In this document: positions 1 through 10,318 of the stretch, piece by piece | How positions within the stretch are numbered: position 1 is the first letter of the stretch | How the letters are laid out: each line of letters opens with the position of its first letter | Assembly: GCA_902610515.1 (NCBI GenBank) | Contig: CACLVZ010000003.1 | Span: forward strand, 1-64,000 | Origin: an uncultured Pelagibacteraceae bacterium | Lineage (GTDB): Bacteria; Pseudomonadota; Alphaproteobacteria; Pelagibacterales; Pelagibacteraceae | DNA length: 64,000 nt | Direction: 5' to 3' | Program-made: the position numbers and the translations under genes | Notes under the pieces: model-generated | Told to the model about the DNA's origin: nothing | Seen by the model: the letters and a program-made list of their open reading frames with translations, nothing else | Databases searched by the model: none

Positions 1-201
1 TGATAAATTTTTAATTAATTTAACTCCACCGGCTTTACCTCTACCGCCTGCATGGATTTGAGCCTTAAGAACAAATTCTGTACTTTTTAACTTTGATATT
101 TCTTTTTTTAAATCTTCTAATGAATAAATGACTACTCCGTTTGAGACTGGTGCACCATATTCCTCTAATATTTTTTTTGCTTGATGTTCGTGAATATTCA
201 T
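1..201 (-). CDS. sucC: succinyl-CoA synthetase beta subunit (5' part only)
   Basis: This is the ADP-forming succinyl-CoA ligase beta chain of the TCA cycle, a cytoplasmic enzyme with an ATP-grasp nucleotide site. Only the first 67 codons are present and the gene runs off the left edge of the window. The reading frame begins MNIHEHQAKKILEEYGAPVS, the typical SucC opening, and reaches the lysine and glycine-rich stretch KAQIHAGGRGKAGG of the ATP-grasp fold. The start is the ATG at 199-201. In many alphaproteobacteria mdh lies directly upstream of sucC; here three envelope genes separate the two. Confidence 0.93.
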   Translation of the reverse strand, partial: MNIHEHQAKKILEEYGAPVSNGVVIYSLEDLKKEISKLKSTEFVLKAQIHAGGRGKAGGVKLIKNLS

Positions 202-242
202 TTTAGTTGCTATTACTATCATAAAATTTAAATTATTGCATA

Positions 243-1115
243 ATGAAACAAAAAATAATTATTTTGACACCCGTTTATAAAGACTGGGAAAGTTTATTAA
301 AACTTCTTGATAAAATTAATATTATTTTTAAAACTGATATAAGATCCAATTTTGACTTAGTAATTGTTGATGATAATTCGAATGAAAAAGTTAATTTCTC
401 AAACTTTAAAAAAGAAACAATAAATCGGCTAAAGATTCTCAAACTTGAAAAAAATTTGGGTAGCCAAAGAGCTATTGCAATTGGTCTTAAATTTATACAA
501 AAAACTTATATTGAGAATTATTATACCATAGTAATGGATTCTGATGGTCAAGATAACCCTGATGGAATAATTGAAATGATTAAAAAAATAAATTCACAAA
601 ATGTTAATACTGTTGTAGCTAAAAGGGGGCAAAGAAAGGAGCCTCTGTGGTTTAGATTTTTTTACGAAATATATTGTTTTACAATTATGATTTTTACTCT
701 CAAAAAAATAAGGCATGGAAACTTCTGTTTGATAAATTATAAAGATGTTAACAAAATTTTACTTAACAATGATATTTGGAATGCGTTTCCTCCAGTAATA
801 TCTGTCAGCCTTAAAACTTTTGATTATATTACTTTAGATAGAGAGGAGAGATATGCTGGTGCTTCTAAAATGAGTTTTATTGGATTAATTCAGCACGCAC
901 TAAGGGTTTTTTCAGTTTTAAGAGTAAGGGTTCTTATTATGTCAATAATTTATACTTTCAGTATTTATTATATGTTTGAGAGTCAATACCTAATTTTTCT
1001 TCTATTTTTTCTTTTAATAATTTTTATGTTTAATTTTGTAAATTTTTTTTTAAGCATTAATTGTAAAAAAAGATTTAAAAAAAATTATTCCATCTTTAAT
1101 TTGCTAGAACATTAA
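243..1115 (+). CDS. family 2 glycosyltransferase with C-terminal membrane anchor
   Basis: A 290-residue GT-A fold glycosyltransferase of the dolichol-phosphate mannosyltransferase type. These enzymes transfer a sugar from a nucleotide donor, often to a polyprenyl phosphate, at the cytoplasmic face of the inner membrane. The N-terminus LTPVYKDWESL is the usual GT2 opening. VDDNS near residue 42 and the DSDGQDNPDG segment near residue 100 are the nucleotide and metal-binding acidic motifs. Residues about 228-275 hold two hydrophobic segments. It is divergent from sucC with only 41 nt between, and its stop overlaps that of the convergent membrane gene by 4 nt. The actual sugar and acceptor cannot be told from sequence. 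Confidence 0.82.
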   Translation: MKQKIIILTPVYKDWESLLKLLDKINIIFKTDIRSNFDLVIVDDNSNEKVNFSNFKKETINRLKILKLEKNLGSQRAIAIGLKFIQKTYIENYYTIVMDSDGQDNPDGIIEMIKKINSQNVNTVVAKRGQRKEPLWFRFFYEIYCFTIMIFTLKKIRHGNFCLINYKDVNKILLNNDIWNAFPPVISVSLKTFDYITLDREERYAGASKMSFIGLIQHALRVFSVLRVRVLIMSIIYTFSIYYMFESQYLIFLLFFLLIIFMFNFVNFFLSINCKKRFKKNYSIFNLLEH

Positions 1116-2716
1116 TTGCAATTTTTTATGTTAATAGAATAAAGAATTAAATTATGTTTTTCTCTATCAAAACATTTGCCTATAAGTAAATCATCAAAAT
1201 TAATAAAATCAAATTCATTGGGTTTGGACTCAATAATAAAGATTTTTTTAATATTTTTTTTCTTAATATTATAATTAATTTTTGAAGTATAAACGTCGTA
1301 ATATTTATTTTTTTTATTAGTTGGATGAGTATTATTATTAGAAAAATACCAACGATTTAAAATGTTAAATTTTTTATCACTTATCAGTGAAAAAAACTGG
1401 TAATGCGTTATAAGCATTATTTCTTCGGTCACCTCACTATCTAATACATTAATTGTTTTACTTATTAATTTAATTTCCTCATTTGGTTTTTCTTTAAATT
1501 CAAAAGGTGTTACCCATTTTAAATTTTTAAATTTATCATTGATTTTATTTGCTGGAACAGCATTTTCTAAATTAACGTTCTGCAAATCCATAAACTTTCT
1601 TTTTAAATTATATTCTCCATGATATTTAATCGTTATCAAACATATGAATAAGAAAAAGAATAAATCTGCTTTTTTATTTTTGTAATTGAATAAATCCTTA
1701 AGTTGAATAGCAACAAAACCACCTAGCAGAGGAATAAGAGAAAAAATGAAGGTTTGATTAGCAGTGATTAGTTGATGAAAAATAAAACCTAGGCCAGATA
1801 AAGATACGAAAATGTTTAAAATAATTTTCCTATTAAAAAAAACTTTATTTTTTTTTATAAAAATAGATAACATAATTAAATTAGTGAAAATAAAAAAGAA
1901 AATAAATTTAAAGTGACCTAAAGTACCTCTTAAAGTAAGTTTATTAATTAAATTAGCAGATTCAAAAGCATTGATATCTCCAATTGCTCTTGCTTCCCCA
2001 ATAGTCAAAGGAAATAAAAACATTTGAATTAAAAATTCATTTAAATCGATTTGAACCGTCACTAGATAAAAAAAAGCAATTGTCAGACAGAATAGAACGC
2101 CTATTGTAAAAGGCTTTAGAAAACTTTTATCAAATTTTAGGTAATATATAATGGAAAACAATATTATTAAAACGATGATAATTCCTGAAGGCATTTGCAT
2201 GCTAAAAAAGGCAAGAAACATCGATATTGGTAAGACAAACCAATAAACCTTTTTTTCTTTAGAAACAGCTAAATAAAAGAATATCATTGAAGCTATACTA
2301 AAAATGTATGAGTGTTGATATGGAAAAGGAGTTCCTGAAACTGGATAACATAAAACGGCAAAACTAAAGCTTAAGAGAAGATTTAAAATTAGATTTTTAT
2401 TAAAATTATTAAGGAAAAAAAGAAACAAAACACTAATCAAAGAGTTAACAATTGATGAATGGAAAATGTATGAATTCCAATTATTGCCAAAAACTAAAAA
2501 AAAAAGAGCTTGTAAATAGTCCACAACGATTCCTGAGATTACCCAAAAATCTTTTACAGGATGATAACCTTGGGTGATTAGGTAGCCACTTTCAAAAAAA
2601 GAAAATGTATCAATAGGGTGAAGCCCTAAATTAGCAAAATAATAATTTATAAAAAATGAAAATACTGCTAATAATGAATAACTGATAAAAATTTTTCTAA
2701 CAGGAGAAAATTTCAT
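1112..2716 (-). CDS. multispanning membrane protein, possible lipid-linked-sugar glycosyltransferase
   Basis: A 534-residue polytopic protein with roughly ten hydrophobic segments in the first 370 residues and a soluble, Lys/Asn-rich C-terminal part of about 160 residues. The first loop carries an Asp after a segment end (HPIDTFSFFESGY, near residue 35) and a later VKDFW near 55. This layout is reminiscent of GT-C (PMT or ArnT-like) transferases, which keep an acidic residue in the first periplasmic loop. The neighbouring GT2 would suit as supplier of a lipid-linked sugar. I do not recognise a specific family, so the enzymatic role is inference. Base composition is even more AT-rich than the flanking TCA genes. 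Confidence 0.5.
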   Translation of the reverse strand: MKFSPVRKIFISYSLLAVFSFFINYYFANLGLHPIDTFSFFESGYLITQGYHPVKDFWVISGIVVDYLQALFFLVFGNNWNSYIFHSSIVNSLISVLFLFFLNNFNKNLILNLLLSFSFAVLCYPVSGTPFPYQHSYIFSIASMIFFYLAVSKEKKVYWFVLPISMFLAFFSMQMPSGIIIVLIILFSIIYYLKFDKSFLKPFTIGVLFCLTIAFFYLVTVQIDLNEFLIQMFLFPLTIGEARAIGDINAFESANLINKLTLRGTLGHFKFIFFFIFTNLIMLSIFIKKNKVFFNRKIILNIFVSLSGLGFIFHQLITANQTFIFSLIPLLGGFVAIQLKDLFNYKNKKADLFFFLFICLITIKYHGEYNLKRKFMDLQNVNLENAVPANKINDKFKNLKWVTPFEFKEKPNEEIKLISKTINVLDSEVTEEIMLITHYQFFSLISDKKFNILNRWYFSNNNTHPTNKKNKYYDVYTSKINYNIKKKNIKKIFIIESKPNEFDFINFDDLLIGKCFDREKHNLILYSINIKNCN

Positions 2717-2757
2717 TGTAGTTTTAATATCATGAATTTTATTTAATCGAAATATTT

Positions 2758-3561
2758 ATGTTTAAAATTAGAAATAAAGTAAAATTTGATCAATCAGAAA
2801 ATCGTATGAAAAAACAAGGCGATGTTCAATCTTCAATATTTGATATCGAAAATAATAAAAATTTATTCAGCCTATTAAAAGAGAGATTTGAATGGATGAA
2901 TAAATTTATTAATTTTGATGATAAAGGTATTGAGGTGGGATCGGCAGCTGGTTTTTCAAAAAGATTTATTAAATGTAGGAATTTCAAAATATCTGACTTT
3001 TCAAACCATGATCATTTAGATTTCAAAAACATCGACGCTCAAAAAACGGGTTTTGAAAATAACGAGTTTGACTTTGTTATTTCATCAAATATGATCCATC
3101 ATTTACCTTTTCCACTTAAATTTTTTGACGAAATGTATCGAATTTTAAAACCTAACGGTAAACTTATAATTTTTGATGCTCACTGCTCATTTCTATTACA
3201 GTTAGTTCTAATTTTTATGAGACATGAAGGATTTGATTTTACAAAAAATGTTTGGGATAAAAATACTCCAGCTACCGATGCTGACGATCTATGGGCTGGT
3301 AACAGCTCAATTCCTTACCTAATTTTTAGCGATAAAGCTCAATTTAAAAAAAATTTAGGCGATAAATTTAATATTAAATACAAAATTAATTGTGAATGTT
3401 TATTATTTTTGAATTCTGGAGGAGTAACATCAAAAACTTTATACTTGCCATTGCCAAATTTTTTTTTGAAATTCATATCTTATTTAGATAAATTTTTAAG
3501 CTTTATAGCTCCTAATATTTTTTCTCTGGCATATAAGGTGGTTTTGGAAAAAAAAGGCTAA
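2758..3561 (+). CDS. class I SAM-dependent methyltransferase
   Basis: A 267-residue protein with a Rossmann methyltransferase core. Motif I is GIEVGSAAG at residues 58-66. An acidic residue follows after the next strand, and [13 protein letters not shown] near 103-114 is the post-motif typical of Methyltransf_11 proteins, followed by [16 protein letters not shown]. The C-terminal 50 residues are hydrophobic and may associate with the membrane. The substrate is unknown; with the adjacent glycosyltransferase-like genes a glycan or lipid substrate is plausible. It starts 41 nt from the divergent membrane gene and its end overlaps the convergent mdh by 4 nt. Confidence 0.75.
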   Translation: MFKIRNKVKFDQSENRMKKQGDVQSSIFDIENNKNLFSLLKERFEWMNKFINFDDKGIEVGSAAGFSKRFIKCRNFKISDFSNHDHLDFKNIDAQKTGFENNEFDFVISSNMIHHLPFPLKFFDEMYRILKPNGKLIIFDAHCSFLLQLVLIFMRHEGFDFTKNVWDKNTPATDADDLWAGNSSIPYLIFSDKAQFKKNLGDKFNIKYKINCECLLFLNSGGVTSKTLYLPLPNFFLKFISYLDKFLSFIAPNIFSLAYKVVLEKKG

Positions 3562-4517
3562 TTTAAATCTGGGTCAATTTTTTTTGCCGCTTCGTATAGT
3601 TCTCTTACAGACTGAACAGATTTTTCAAAGTTTGTTTTTTCCTCAGGTCCAAGTTTAAGTTCAACAATTTCTTCAACGCCATTATTACCTATTATTACAG
3701 GCACTCCTGCGTAGATATTTTTAATACCATATTCTCCATTTAAAAACACCGCACATGGAAGTTTTTTCTTCAAATTTTTTAAGTAACTCTCTGCAATCTC
3801 AACTCCTGAAGCGGCTGGAGCATAAAATGCTGATCCTTTTTCTAAGTATTTTACTATTTCTGCTCCACCAGTTTTTGTTCTAAGAATAATTTTATCCAAT
3901 TTTTCGTTTGAAATTTTACCGTCTTTTACTAGATCAACAATTTTTTTTCCATCAATTTCAGTGGAGTCAAGCATCGCTACCATAGTATCTCCGTGACCAC
4001 CTAAAACAAAAGATTTTATTTTTTTTACTGGTACATTTAATTCTTGAGATAAAAAATATATAAAACGCGATGAGTCAAGAATTCCAGCCATTCCAACAAT
4101 TTTATTGTGAGGGAGACCTGAATACTTTTGAAGAGCCATTACAATTACATCTAAAGGATTAGTAATACATATTATAAATGCCTTAGGTGATGTTTTTTTA
4201 ATTCCAATTGCAACTTCTTTAATTATTTTTAAATTTATTCCTAACAGGTCATCTCTTGTCATCCCTGGTTTTCTTGGAACTCCTGCGGTAATAATTATAA
4301 CGTCCGAATCTTTTGTGTCTTCATATTTATTTGTACCTGATAAATTTACATTAAATCCATGAACAGGAGAAGATTGAGCTATATCTAGTGCTTTACCTTT
4401 TGCTATTCCCTCAGCTACATCAAACAATACTACGTCGCCAAGTTCCTTTAACGCAATCAAATGGGCTAATGTGCCTCCAATTTGTCCTGCTCCAATAAGT
4501 GTAATTTTTTTTTTCAT
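3558..4517 (-). CDS. mdh: malate dehydrogenase
   Basis: NAD-dependent oxidation of malate to oxaloacetate in the TCA cycle, cytoplasmic, 319 residues, of the LDH-like MDH class found in alphaproteobacteria. The start is the ATG giving [15 protein letters not shown], whose glycine-rich loop binds [17 protein letters not shown] carries the substrate arginines, and GGHGDTMV holds the catalytic histidine. An upstream in-frame start at 4571 would add 18 residues that lie over the end of mmsA and match no MDH, so I reject it. The stop of mmsA and this ATG share one base (TAATG), so translational coupling is likely. It is the last gene of the long minus-strand series that begins at ffh. Confidence 0.95.
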   Translation of the reverse strand: MKKKITLIGAGQIGGTLAHLIALKELGDVVLFDVAEGIAKGKALDIAQSSPVHGFNVNLSGTNKYEDTKDSDVIIITAGVPRKPGMTRDDLLGINLKIIKEVAIGIKKTSPKAFIICITNPLDVIVMALQKYSGLPHNKIVGMAGILDSSRFIYFLSQELNVPVKKIKSFVLGGHGDTMVAMLDSTEIDGKKIVDLVKDGKISNEKLDKIILRTKTGGAEIVKYLEKGSAFYAPAASGVEIAESYLKNLKKKLPCAVFLNGEYGIKNIYAGVPVIIGNNGVEEIVELKLGPEEKTNFEKSVQSVRELYEAAKKIDPDLN

Positions 4518-6010
4518 TATTTCATTGTTGGCATGACAAACTCTGGGTCTGTCCTCAATCCAGAAGGCCATCTTGAAGTAACAGTTTTAAGCTTTGTATA
4601 AAATCTAACACCTTCAGGACCGTGCATGTGTTGATCACCAAAAAGAGATCTTTTCCACCCACCAAAGCTATGGAAAGCCATAGGGACTGGTATCGGAATA
4701 TTAATTCCAACCATTCCAATTTTCGCTTTATTAGAAAATGTCCTACCAGAGTCCCCATCTCTAGTGAATATACTCACTCCATTTCCAAATTCATGATCGT
4801 TTACCAGCTTCAAAGCTTCTTCAAAATCTTTTGCTCTAACAACTGAGAGGACTGGGCCAAATATTTCTTCTTTATAAATCCTCATATTGTTCTTTACATG
4901 GTCAAATAAGCATCCGCCAATGTAATAACCGTTTTCGTAACCTTGGATTTTAAAATTTCTACCATCGACAACTAATTTTGCTCCCTCTTTGACTCCAATA
5001 TCCACATACCCTTTAACCTTTGCTAAATGCTCTTTAGTAACTAGAGGTCCCATTTCAGATTGTTTGTCCATCCCAGGACCGACTTTTAATGCTTCTACTT
5101 TTTTTGCTAAGGAGTTAACTAGTTTATCTCCAATATTTCCAACTGCAACTGCTACTGACTGCGCCATACATCTTTCTCCAGCAGAACCATATGCGGCACC
5201 CATCAAACCATTGACTGCTTGATCTAAATCACAGTCAGGCATAATCACGCAATGATTTTTAGCTCCGCCTAAAGCTTGCACTCTTTTTTCATTTTTTGCG
5301 CAATTTTCATAAATATATTTTGCTATTGGAGTGGATCCAACAAAACTCATTGCAACTACGTCTTTATTGTTTATTAAAGCATCTACTGACTCTTTGTCTC
5401 CATTTACGACATTCAAAACTCCATCTGGCAGCCCTGCCTCTTTAAATAATTCTGCTAACCTTATGGAGCAGGATGGATCTTTTTCTGAAGGTTTAAGTAC
5501 AAATGTGTTACCGCATGCAATTGCCATCGGAAACATCCACATTGGAACCATTGCAGGAAAATTAAAAGGAGTAATTCCAGCACAAACTCCAAGCGGCTGC
5601 CTGGTTGACCAGCTGTCAACATTAGTTCCTACATTTTCCGTAAATTCTCCTTTTAACATTTGAGGTATACCACAAGCAAATTCCACCACTTCTAAACCTC
5701 TTGTAAGGGAACCTCTTGCATCTTCGTAGACTTTCCCATGTTCTGAAACGATAATCTTAGTCAATTCGTCTGAGTTTTGCTCTATTAATTCTTTGTACTT
5801 AAATAGAATTCTCGCTCTTTGAAGTGGAGGTTTGTTAGACCATGACTCGAAAGCTTTTTTTGCACTAGCAACAGCTTCGTCCACATCTTGTGTGCTTGCC
5901 AATTTAACTTCTCCACTCTTCTCTCCAGTGGCAGGGTTAAAAACGTTTCCTAGTCTTTTTGAGTTTCCTGAAAAACTTTTTCCTCCAACAAAATGCTGAA
6001 TTATTTTCAT
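4517..6010 (-). CDS. mmsA: CoA-acylating methylmalonate-semialdehyde dehydrogenase
   Basis: A 497-residue aldehyde dehydrogenase of the MmsA/IolA class. It converts methylmalonate or malonate semialdehyde with CoA and NAD to propionyl-CoA or acetyl-CoA, as in valine, beta-alanine and inositol breakdown. The active-site Cys is residue 281 in the GERCMA motif typical of this class, and the NAD-binding [12 protein letters not shown] segment lies near 223-234. Length matches the family. It sits 23 nt after sdhB and overlaps mdh by one base, so its product can feed the TCA cycle encoded around it. Whether the physiological substrate is malonate or methylmalonate semialdehyde cannot be decided here. 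Confidence 0.92.
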   Translation of the reverse strand: MKIIQHFVGGKSFSGNSKRLGNVFNPATGEKSGEVKLASTQDVDEAVASAKKAFESWSNKPPLQRARILFKYKELIEQNSDELTKIIVSEHGKVYEDARGSLTRGLEVVEFACGIPQMLKGEFTENVGTNVDSWSTRQPLGVCAGITPFNFPAMVPMWMFPMAIACGNTFVLKPSEKDPSCSIRLAELFKEAGLPDGVLNVVNGDKESVDALINNKDVVAMSFVGSTPIAKYIYENCAKNEKRVQALGGAKNHCVIMPDCDLDQAVNGLMGAAYGSAGERCMAQSVAVAVGNIGDKLVNSLAKKVEALKVGPGMDKQSEMGPLVTKEHLAKVKGYVDIGVKEGAKLVVDGRNFKIQGYENGYYIGGCLFDHVKNNMRIYKEEIFGPVLSVVRAKDFEEALKLVNDHEFGNGVSIFTRDGDSGRTFSNKAKIGMVGINIPIPVPMAFHSFGGWKRSLFGDQHMHGPEGVRFYTKLKTVTSRWPSGLRTDPEFVMPTMK

Positions 6011-6033
6011 GTTGTAATTGAATAAATAAGCTT

Positions 6034-6810
6034 TTAGCTTGTTGCAAGCATTTTTTTTATTGATCCAATAGCTTTTGCTGGGTTAAGGCCTTTCGGACAA
6101 GAATTTGTACAATTCATAATAGTATGACATCTATAAAGCTTTAATTCATCGGCCACTTTCTTTAATCTTTCTTTTTTATCACTGTCTCTACTATCGTTTA
6201 TCCAACGATAAGCTTGAAGCAGAACAGCCGGACCTAAATATTTATCACCATTCCACCAATAACTTGGGCAAGAGGTTGAACAGCAAGCACAGAGTATACA
6301 CTCGTAATACCCATCGAGTTTTTCTCTATCTCTTTGGGATTGTTTTAATTCTATCTTTTCTTGCCCGGTCTGATCAACTTTCAGCCAAGGTTGAATAGAC
6401 TCATACTGTTTATACAGAGTAGTAAGATCCCCGATTAAATCTTTCACAACTTTCAAATGAGGTAGTGGATATACATTTAAATCTCCATTAATGTCCGTGT
6501 GAGATTTAATACAAGCGAGAGTATTGACTCCATCTATGTTCATAGCACATGATCCACATACTCCATGAGCACATGATCTTCTAAAAGTTAAAGAAGGATC
6601 AATTTCATTTTTAATTTTAAAAAGAATGTCAAGAACCTTAGGTCCACAGTTATTTACATCAACTTCAAAAGTATCGACTCTAGGGTTTTTTCCAGTTGAT
6701 GGATCCCATCTATAAACATGTACTTTTTTTAGATTTTTTGAATTAGTTTTGTCTTTGAAATATTCTCCTACCTCTATTTTTGAATTCTGTGGTAGGCTGA
6801 ATTGTGCCAT
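6034..6810 (-). CDS. sdhB: succinate dehydrogenase iron-sulfur subunit
   Basis: The electron-transfer subunit of complex II, 258 residues, passing electrons from the SdhA flavin to ubiquinone. The N-terminal ferredoxin domain has the 2Fe-2S ligands Cys80, 85, 88 and 100. The C-terminal domain has [11 protein letters not shown] (Cys171, 174, 177, 181) for 4Fe-4S, and Cys228 and Cys234/238 for 3Fe-4S. The start is the ATG at 6808-6810 (MAQFSLPQ), one nucleotide after the sdhA stop. A longer frame from 6852 would overlap sdhA and has an unrelated N-terminus. Part of the sdhCDAB block. Confidence 0.96.
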   Translation of the reverse strand: MAQFSLPQNSKIEVGEYFKDKTNSKNLKKVHVYRWDPSTGKNPRVDTFEVDVNNCGPKVLDILFKIKNEIDPSLTFRRSCAHGVCGSCAMNIDGVNTLACIKSHTDINGDLNVYPLPHLKVVKDLIGDLTTLYKQYESIQPWLKVDQTGQEKIELKQSQRDREKLDGYYECILCACCSTSCPSYWWNGDKYLGPAVLLQAYRWINDSRDSDKKERLKKVADELKLYRCHTIMNCTNSCPKGLNPAKAIGSIKKMLATS

Positions 6811-6811
6811 C

Positions 6812-8587
6812 TTAGTATACACGCTCCTTTGGAGGAAAATACTGAACATCATTTGTTAATGTTCTAGAATGTACATCTCTATACTTTATTTCAACTTTTT
6901 TACCTTTTTGCCAAGCTAAAGTATGTTTCATATAATTTTTGTCATCTCTTTTTGTAAAATCCTCTCTAGCATGAGCTCCTCTACTTTCTTTTCTGTGATA
7001 TGCAGAGTCCATTGTAGTTAGTGCTTGACTTATCAAATTGTCAAATTCTAAAGTTTCGACTAGATCAGTATTAAATAAAAGAGATTTATCTTTTACAGAG
7101 ATGTCTTGCATACCTTCATATGGTTTTCTAATTTGATCCACGCCTTCTTTTAATGTTTTTTCGGTCCTGAATACTGCACACTTCGTTTGCATCGTCTTTT
7201 GCATTTTTAATCTCAATTCTGATGTTTTGGTTGTACCATTTGAATTTCTAATTTTATCAAATCTACTTAAGCACTTCTCGGTTTCATAACTTGAAACTTC
7301 TTCATGTGGCATTCCAGGTTTTACAATTTCCGCTGCTCTTTTTGCAGCCGCTTTTCCAAAAACAACAAGGTCTATAAGAGAATTAGAGCCCAATCTATTA
7401 GCTCCATGCACCGAAACACAAGCTGCTTCCCCAATAGCCATTAAGCCCGGCACAGTTTTTTCAGATCCATTCAATGTAAGAACTTCTGCTTTATAATTTG
7501 TTGGTATTCCCCCCATATTATAATGAACTGTAGGAACAACGGGAATTGGGTCCTTATTCACATCAACATTTGCAAAAGTTTTTGCAGCTTCAGATATTCC
7601 AGGGAGTCTCTCATCAATCACTTTTTTGTCCAAATGATCTAAGTGTAAATTGATATGATCTTTGTTTTTACCTGCACCTCTCCCCTCATTAATCTCCATT
7701 TCCATTGATCTACTTACCACATCTCTTGAGGCCAAATCTTTAGCGTTAGGGGCATACCTTTCCATAAATCTTTCTCCTTTACCATTTACTAAAAAGCCTC
7801 CTTCTCCCCTTACTCCCTCAGTAATTAAACATCCTACGCCATATATTCCTGTAGGATGAAACTGAACAAATTCCATATCTTGTAATGGAAGCCCTGCTCT
7901 TAAAACCATTGCATTACCATCTCCGGTACAAGTGTGGGCTGACGTAGCTGAATAATAAACTTTTCCATAACCCCCTGTTGCAATGATAGTCATGTGGGAT
8001 CTGAATCTGTGTATTGTTCCATCAGTTAAATTCCAAGCTATTACACCTTTACACTCACCATTTTTCATAATTAAATCAAGTGCAAAGTATTCAATAAAAA
8101 ATTCTGTATTTTGCTTTAAAGCCTGACCATATAAAGTGTGTAAAATAGCATGACCTGTTCTATCTGCTGCAGCACAAGTTCTTTGAGCAGTTCCATTGCC
8201 ATAATTTTTTGTCATGCCTCCAAATGGTCTTTGATAAATTTTTCCATCATCAGTTCTGCTAAATGGAACCCCATATCTTTCTAACTCGACAACAGCTCTT
8301 GGAGCTTCTTTACATAAATACTCTATTGCATCTTGATCGCCTAACCAGTCGGAGCCTTTAACTGTATCATACATATGCCATCTCCAATCATCTTCACCCA
8401 TATTTCCAAGTGCTGCGGAAATGCCTCCCTGTGCGGCAGATGTATGACTTCTAGTTGGGAATACTTTTGAAATACAAGCTGTTTTTAATCCGGCTTCTGA
8501 GAGACCGACTGCAGCTCTTAAACCAGAGCCACCTGCTCCTAAAACAACAACGTCATATTCGTGATCTATAATTTTATATGCTTTCAT
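6812..8587 (-). CDS. sdhA: succinate dehydrogenase flavoprotein subunit
   Basis: The catalytic FAD subunit of complex II, oxidising succinate to fumarate; 591 residues, normal for the family. The dinucleotide-binding [14 protein letters not shown] lies near residues 14-27. [12 protein letters not shown] near 45-56 includes the histidine that carries covalent [27 protein letters not shown] near 270 forms the active site with its catalytic Arg. The [11 protein letters not shown] segment near 395 completes the FAD site. It begins directly after the sdhD stop with no gap and is followed one nucleotide later by sdhB. Confidence 0.97.
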   Translation of the reverse strand: MKAYKIIDHEYDVVVLGAGGSGLRAAVGLSEAGLKTACISKVFPTRSHTSAAQGGISAALGNMGEDDWRWHMYDTVKGSDWLGDQDAIEYLCKEAPRAVVELERYGVPFSRTDDGKIYQRPFGGMTKNYGNGTAQRTCAAADRTGHAILHTLYGQALKQNTEFFIEYFALDLIMKNGECKGVIAWNLTDGTIHRFRSHMTIIATGGYGKVYYSATSAHTCTGDGNAMVLRAGLPLQDMEFVQFHPTGIYGVGCLITEGVRGEGGFLVNGKGERFMERYAPNAKDLASRDVVSRSMEMEINEGRGAGKNKDHINLHLDHLDKKVIDERLPGISEAAKTFANVDVNKDPIPVVPTVHYNMGGIPTNYKAEVLTLNGSEKTVPGLMAIGEAACVSVHGANRLGSNSLIDLVVFGKAAAKRAAEIVKPGMPHEEVSSYETEKCLSRFDKIRNSNGTTKTSELRLKMQKTMQTKCAVFRTEKTLKEGVDQIRKPYEGMQDISVKDKSLLFNTDLVETLEFDNLISQALTTMDSAYHRKESRGAHAREDFTKRDDKNYMKHTLAWQKGKKVEIKYRDVHSRTLTNDVQYFPPKERVY

Positions 8588-8911
8588 TTAAATCGTATAT
8601 ATACCTAAAATTGTTAATAATGGAATTAATATAGCAAATAAATATAGTGCTTTATTTGCGACATTTTTGATTCTATCATCATGTAAATAATCCTCAAAAA
8701 TCTCACTTATTGTCAAAGCTGAGAAAAAGAACGCGACTACAAGGAATACTGAAAATAATATTTTTGATGGCTGATTAGAAAAAAACCTAATTATTTCAAA
8801 AAATTCCTTATCGTATATAGAAACAAAAGAAATTAAAAACCAAAACATTAATGGAATTAAAATTAGAGAACTAATTTTGGTAAAAAGCCATTTTTTTGTT
8901 GATACATGCAT
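8588..8911 (-). CDS. sdhD: succinate dehydrogenase membrane anchor subunit
   Basis: The hydrophobic anchor of complex II, 107 residues with three membrane segments (about 15-35, 50-70 and 85-105), placing the heme and quinone site in the inner membrane. The sequence is poorly conserved, as is usual for SdhD. The call rests on three hydrophobic helices, an Asp-Tyr pair (EDYLHDD) after the second helix as in other SdhD proteins, and its place between sdhC and sdhA. Its ATG overlaps the sdhC stop by one base. Confidence 0.88.
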   Translation of the reverse strand: MHVSTKKWLFTKISSLILIPLMFWFLISFVSIYDKEFFEIIRFFSNQPSKILFSVFLVVAFFFSALTISEIFEDYLHDDRIKNVANKALYLFAILIPLLTILGIYTI

Positions 8912-9294
8912 TAAAAAAAGTTTCTCCCTAAAAAATAAAATAAGATTGTTAATACAAAAGATCCTACTAAAGCTATTATCCCTGTGATCTTTGATATTTT
9001 TAAATCAAAGCCATATCCAGCATCCCAGATTAAATGTCTGATCTCATTAAGAATATGAAAACTAAAAGTCCAGCACAAAGAAATTACTGCAAATTTTCCA
9101 AAAATTGTATTTAAAAAAATTTGTATAGTTTGATAACTATTCTGACCTAATAGCAAAGTAAGCGTCCAAAGACAAATTAAAGTAATTGCAAAAAAATTAA
9201 TAACTCCAACAATTCTATGAGTAATGGATAATAAAGATGATATTTGCCATTTATAGATTTGAAGATGAGGACTCAAAGGATTTTTATTTTGCAT
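8911..9294 (-). CDS. sdhC: succinate dehydrogenase cytochrome b556 subunit
   Basis: The large membrane subunit of complex II, 127 residues. The N-terminus NPLSPHLQIYKWQISSLLSI and the following THRIVGV are the SdhC signature; the Ser/Arg there line the quinone site. FHILNEIRHLIWDAGYG near residue 85-100 holds the heme-ligand histidine. The chosen start is the ATG at 9292-9294 (MQNKNPLSPH). An in-frame earlier start at 9336 would run 22 nt into asd and adds residues with no family match. First gene of the sdhCDAB block, 20 nt after asd. Confidence 0.93.
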   Translation of the reverse strand: MQNKNPLSPHLQIYKWQISSLLSITHRIVGVINFFAITLICLWTLTLLLGQNSYQTIQIFLNTIFGKFAVISLCWTFSFHILNEIRHLIWDAGYGFDLKISKITGIIALVGSFVLTILFYFLGRNFF

Positions 9295-9314
9295 AAACAA
9301 TTTATAAACTAAAG

Positions 9315-10307
9315 TTACATATTTTTCATTAAACACTCTGCTATTTGAACAGTATTTAACGCCGCTCCTTTTAATAAATTATCTGATACTACCCATAAAT
9401 TTATTGCTTTTATGTTAGAATTATCTTTTCTAATTCTTGATATATAGGTTGTATAACTTCCTTCTGCTTCTAGAGGGGTCATATAGCCTCCATCACTCCG
9501 CTCATCAATGACTTTACAACCTGGGGCATTTTTCAAAATTTTAATTATATTCTCGAAATCATAAAGATTATCAAACTCAATATTAACAGACTCTGAATGA
9601 CCAGTTTTTACCGGAACCCTAACACAAGTGGCAGAAACTTGGATTTCATTATCTAAGATCTTTTTTGTTTCATGTGTCATTTTTAATTCTTCTTTAGTAT
9701 AACCATCTTTATCAAAAGCATCGATATGTGGAATTAAGTTAAAAGCGATTTGTTTAGTAAAATTTATTGTGTTAATTTTTTTTCCATCTAAATAATCTCT
9801 TGATTGATCAAAAAGCTCATCCATAGATTCCTTGCCGGCACCAGAAACTGCTTGGTAAGTTGAAACTATAACTCGTTTGATTTTATACTCATCATGCAAT
9901 GGCTTTAAAGGAAGAACCATTTGCATAGTTGAGCAATTTGGATTTGCTATTATGTTCTTATGTTTGTTAAGTGCTTCTGAATTTACTTCTGGAACAACAA
10001 GAGGAACATCTTTGTGCATTCTAAAATAACTAGAGTTATCTATAACAATAGTTTTTTTTGCTGCTTTAGGGACCCATTCTTTAGCAACCATACTTCCTGC
10101 AGCAAAAAAAGTAATCTGGGCTCTAGAAAAATTGTAGTTTTCTAAATCTTCGATTTCAATTTCTGTATTTTTAAATTTAATCTTTTTTCCTGCACTTTTT
10201 GAAGATGCAACTAAAAAAAGATTATCAATTGCTATTTTAGATTTCTCTAAAATTTCTATTGTTTTTCTTCCAACATTTCCTGAGGCACCAATAATTGCAA
10301 AATTCAT
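9315..10307 (-). CDS. asd: aspartate-semialdehyde dehydrogenase
   Basis: Reduces aspartyl phosphate to aspartate semialdehyde with NADPH, the branch step toward lysine/DAP, threonine and methionine. It has 330 residues. GASGNVGR at 8-15 is the NADP loop, Cys125 in NPNCSTMQ is the catalytic thiolate, and VSGAGKESMDEL near 160 and the later GHSES histidine segment fit the active site. It lies between leuB (11 nt) and sdhC (20 nt). DAP-pathway dapF is a few kilobases away on the other strand. Confidence 0.95.
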   Translation of the reverse strand: MNFAIIGASGNVGRKTIEILEKSKIAIDNLFLVASSKSAGKKIKFKNTEIEIEDLENYNFSRAQITFFAAGSMVAKEWVPKAAKKTIVIDNSSYFRMHKDVPLVVPEVNSEALNKHKNIIANPNCSTMQMVLPLKPLHDEYKIKRVIVSTYQAVSGAGKESMDELFDQSRDYLDGKKINTINFTKQIAFNLIPHIDAFDKDGYTKEELKMTHETKKILDNEIQVSATCVRVPVKTGHSESVNIEFDNLYDFENIIKILKNAPGCKVIDERSDGGYMTPLEAEGSYTTYISRIRKDNSNIKAINLWVVSDNLLKGAALNTVQIAECLMKNM

Positions 10308-10318
10308 AATTTCTTACT

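Noticed and set aside
4518-4571. Longer N-terminus for malate dehydrogenase
   Set aside because: It overlaps the mmsA end and precedes the normal [15 protein letters not shown] start, which is coupled to mmsA by a TAATG overlap.
5331-5663. 110-codon open frame antisense to mmsA
   Set aside because: It lies wholly inside a conserved aldehyde dehydrogenase gene, with no family resemblance and Ser/Thr/Pro-rich antisense composition.
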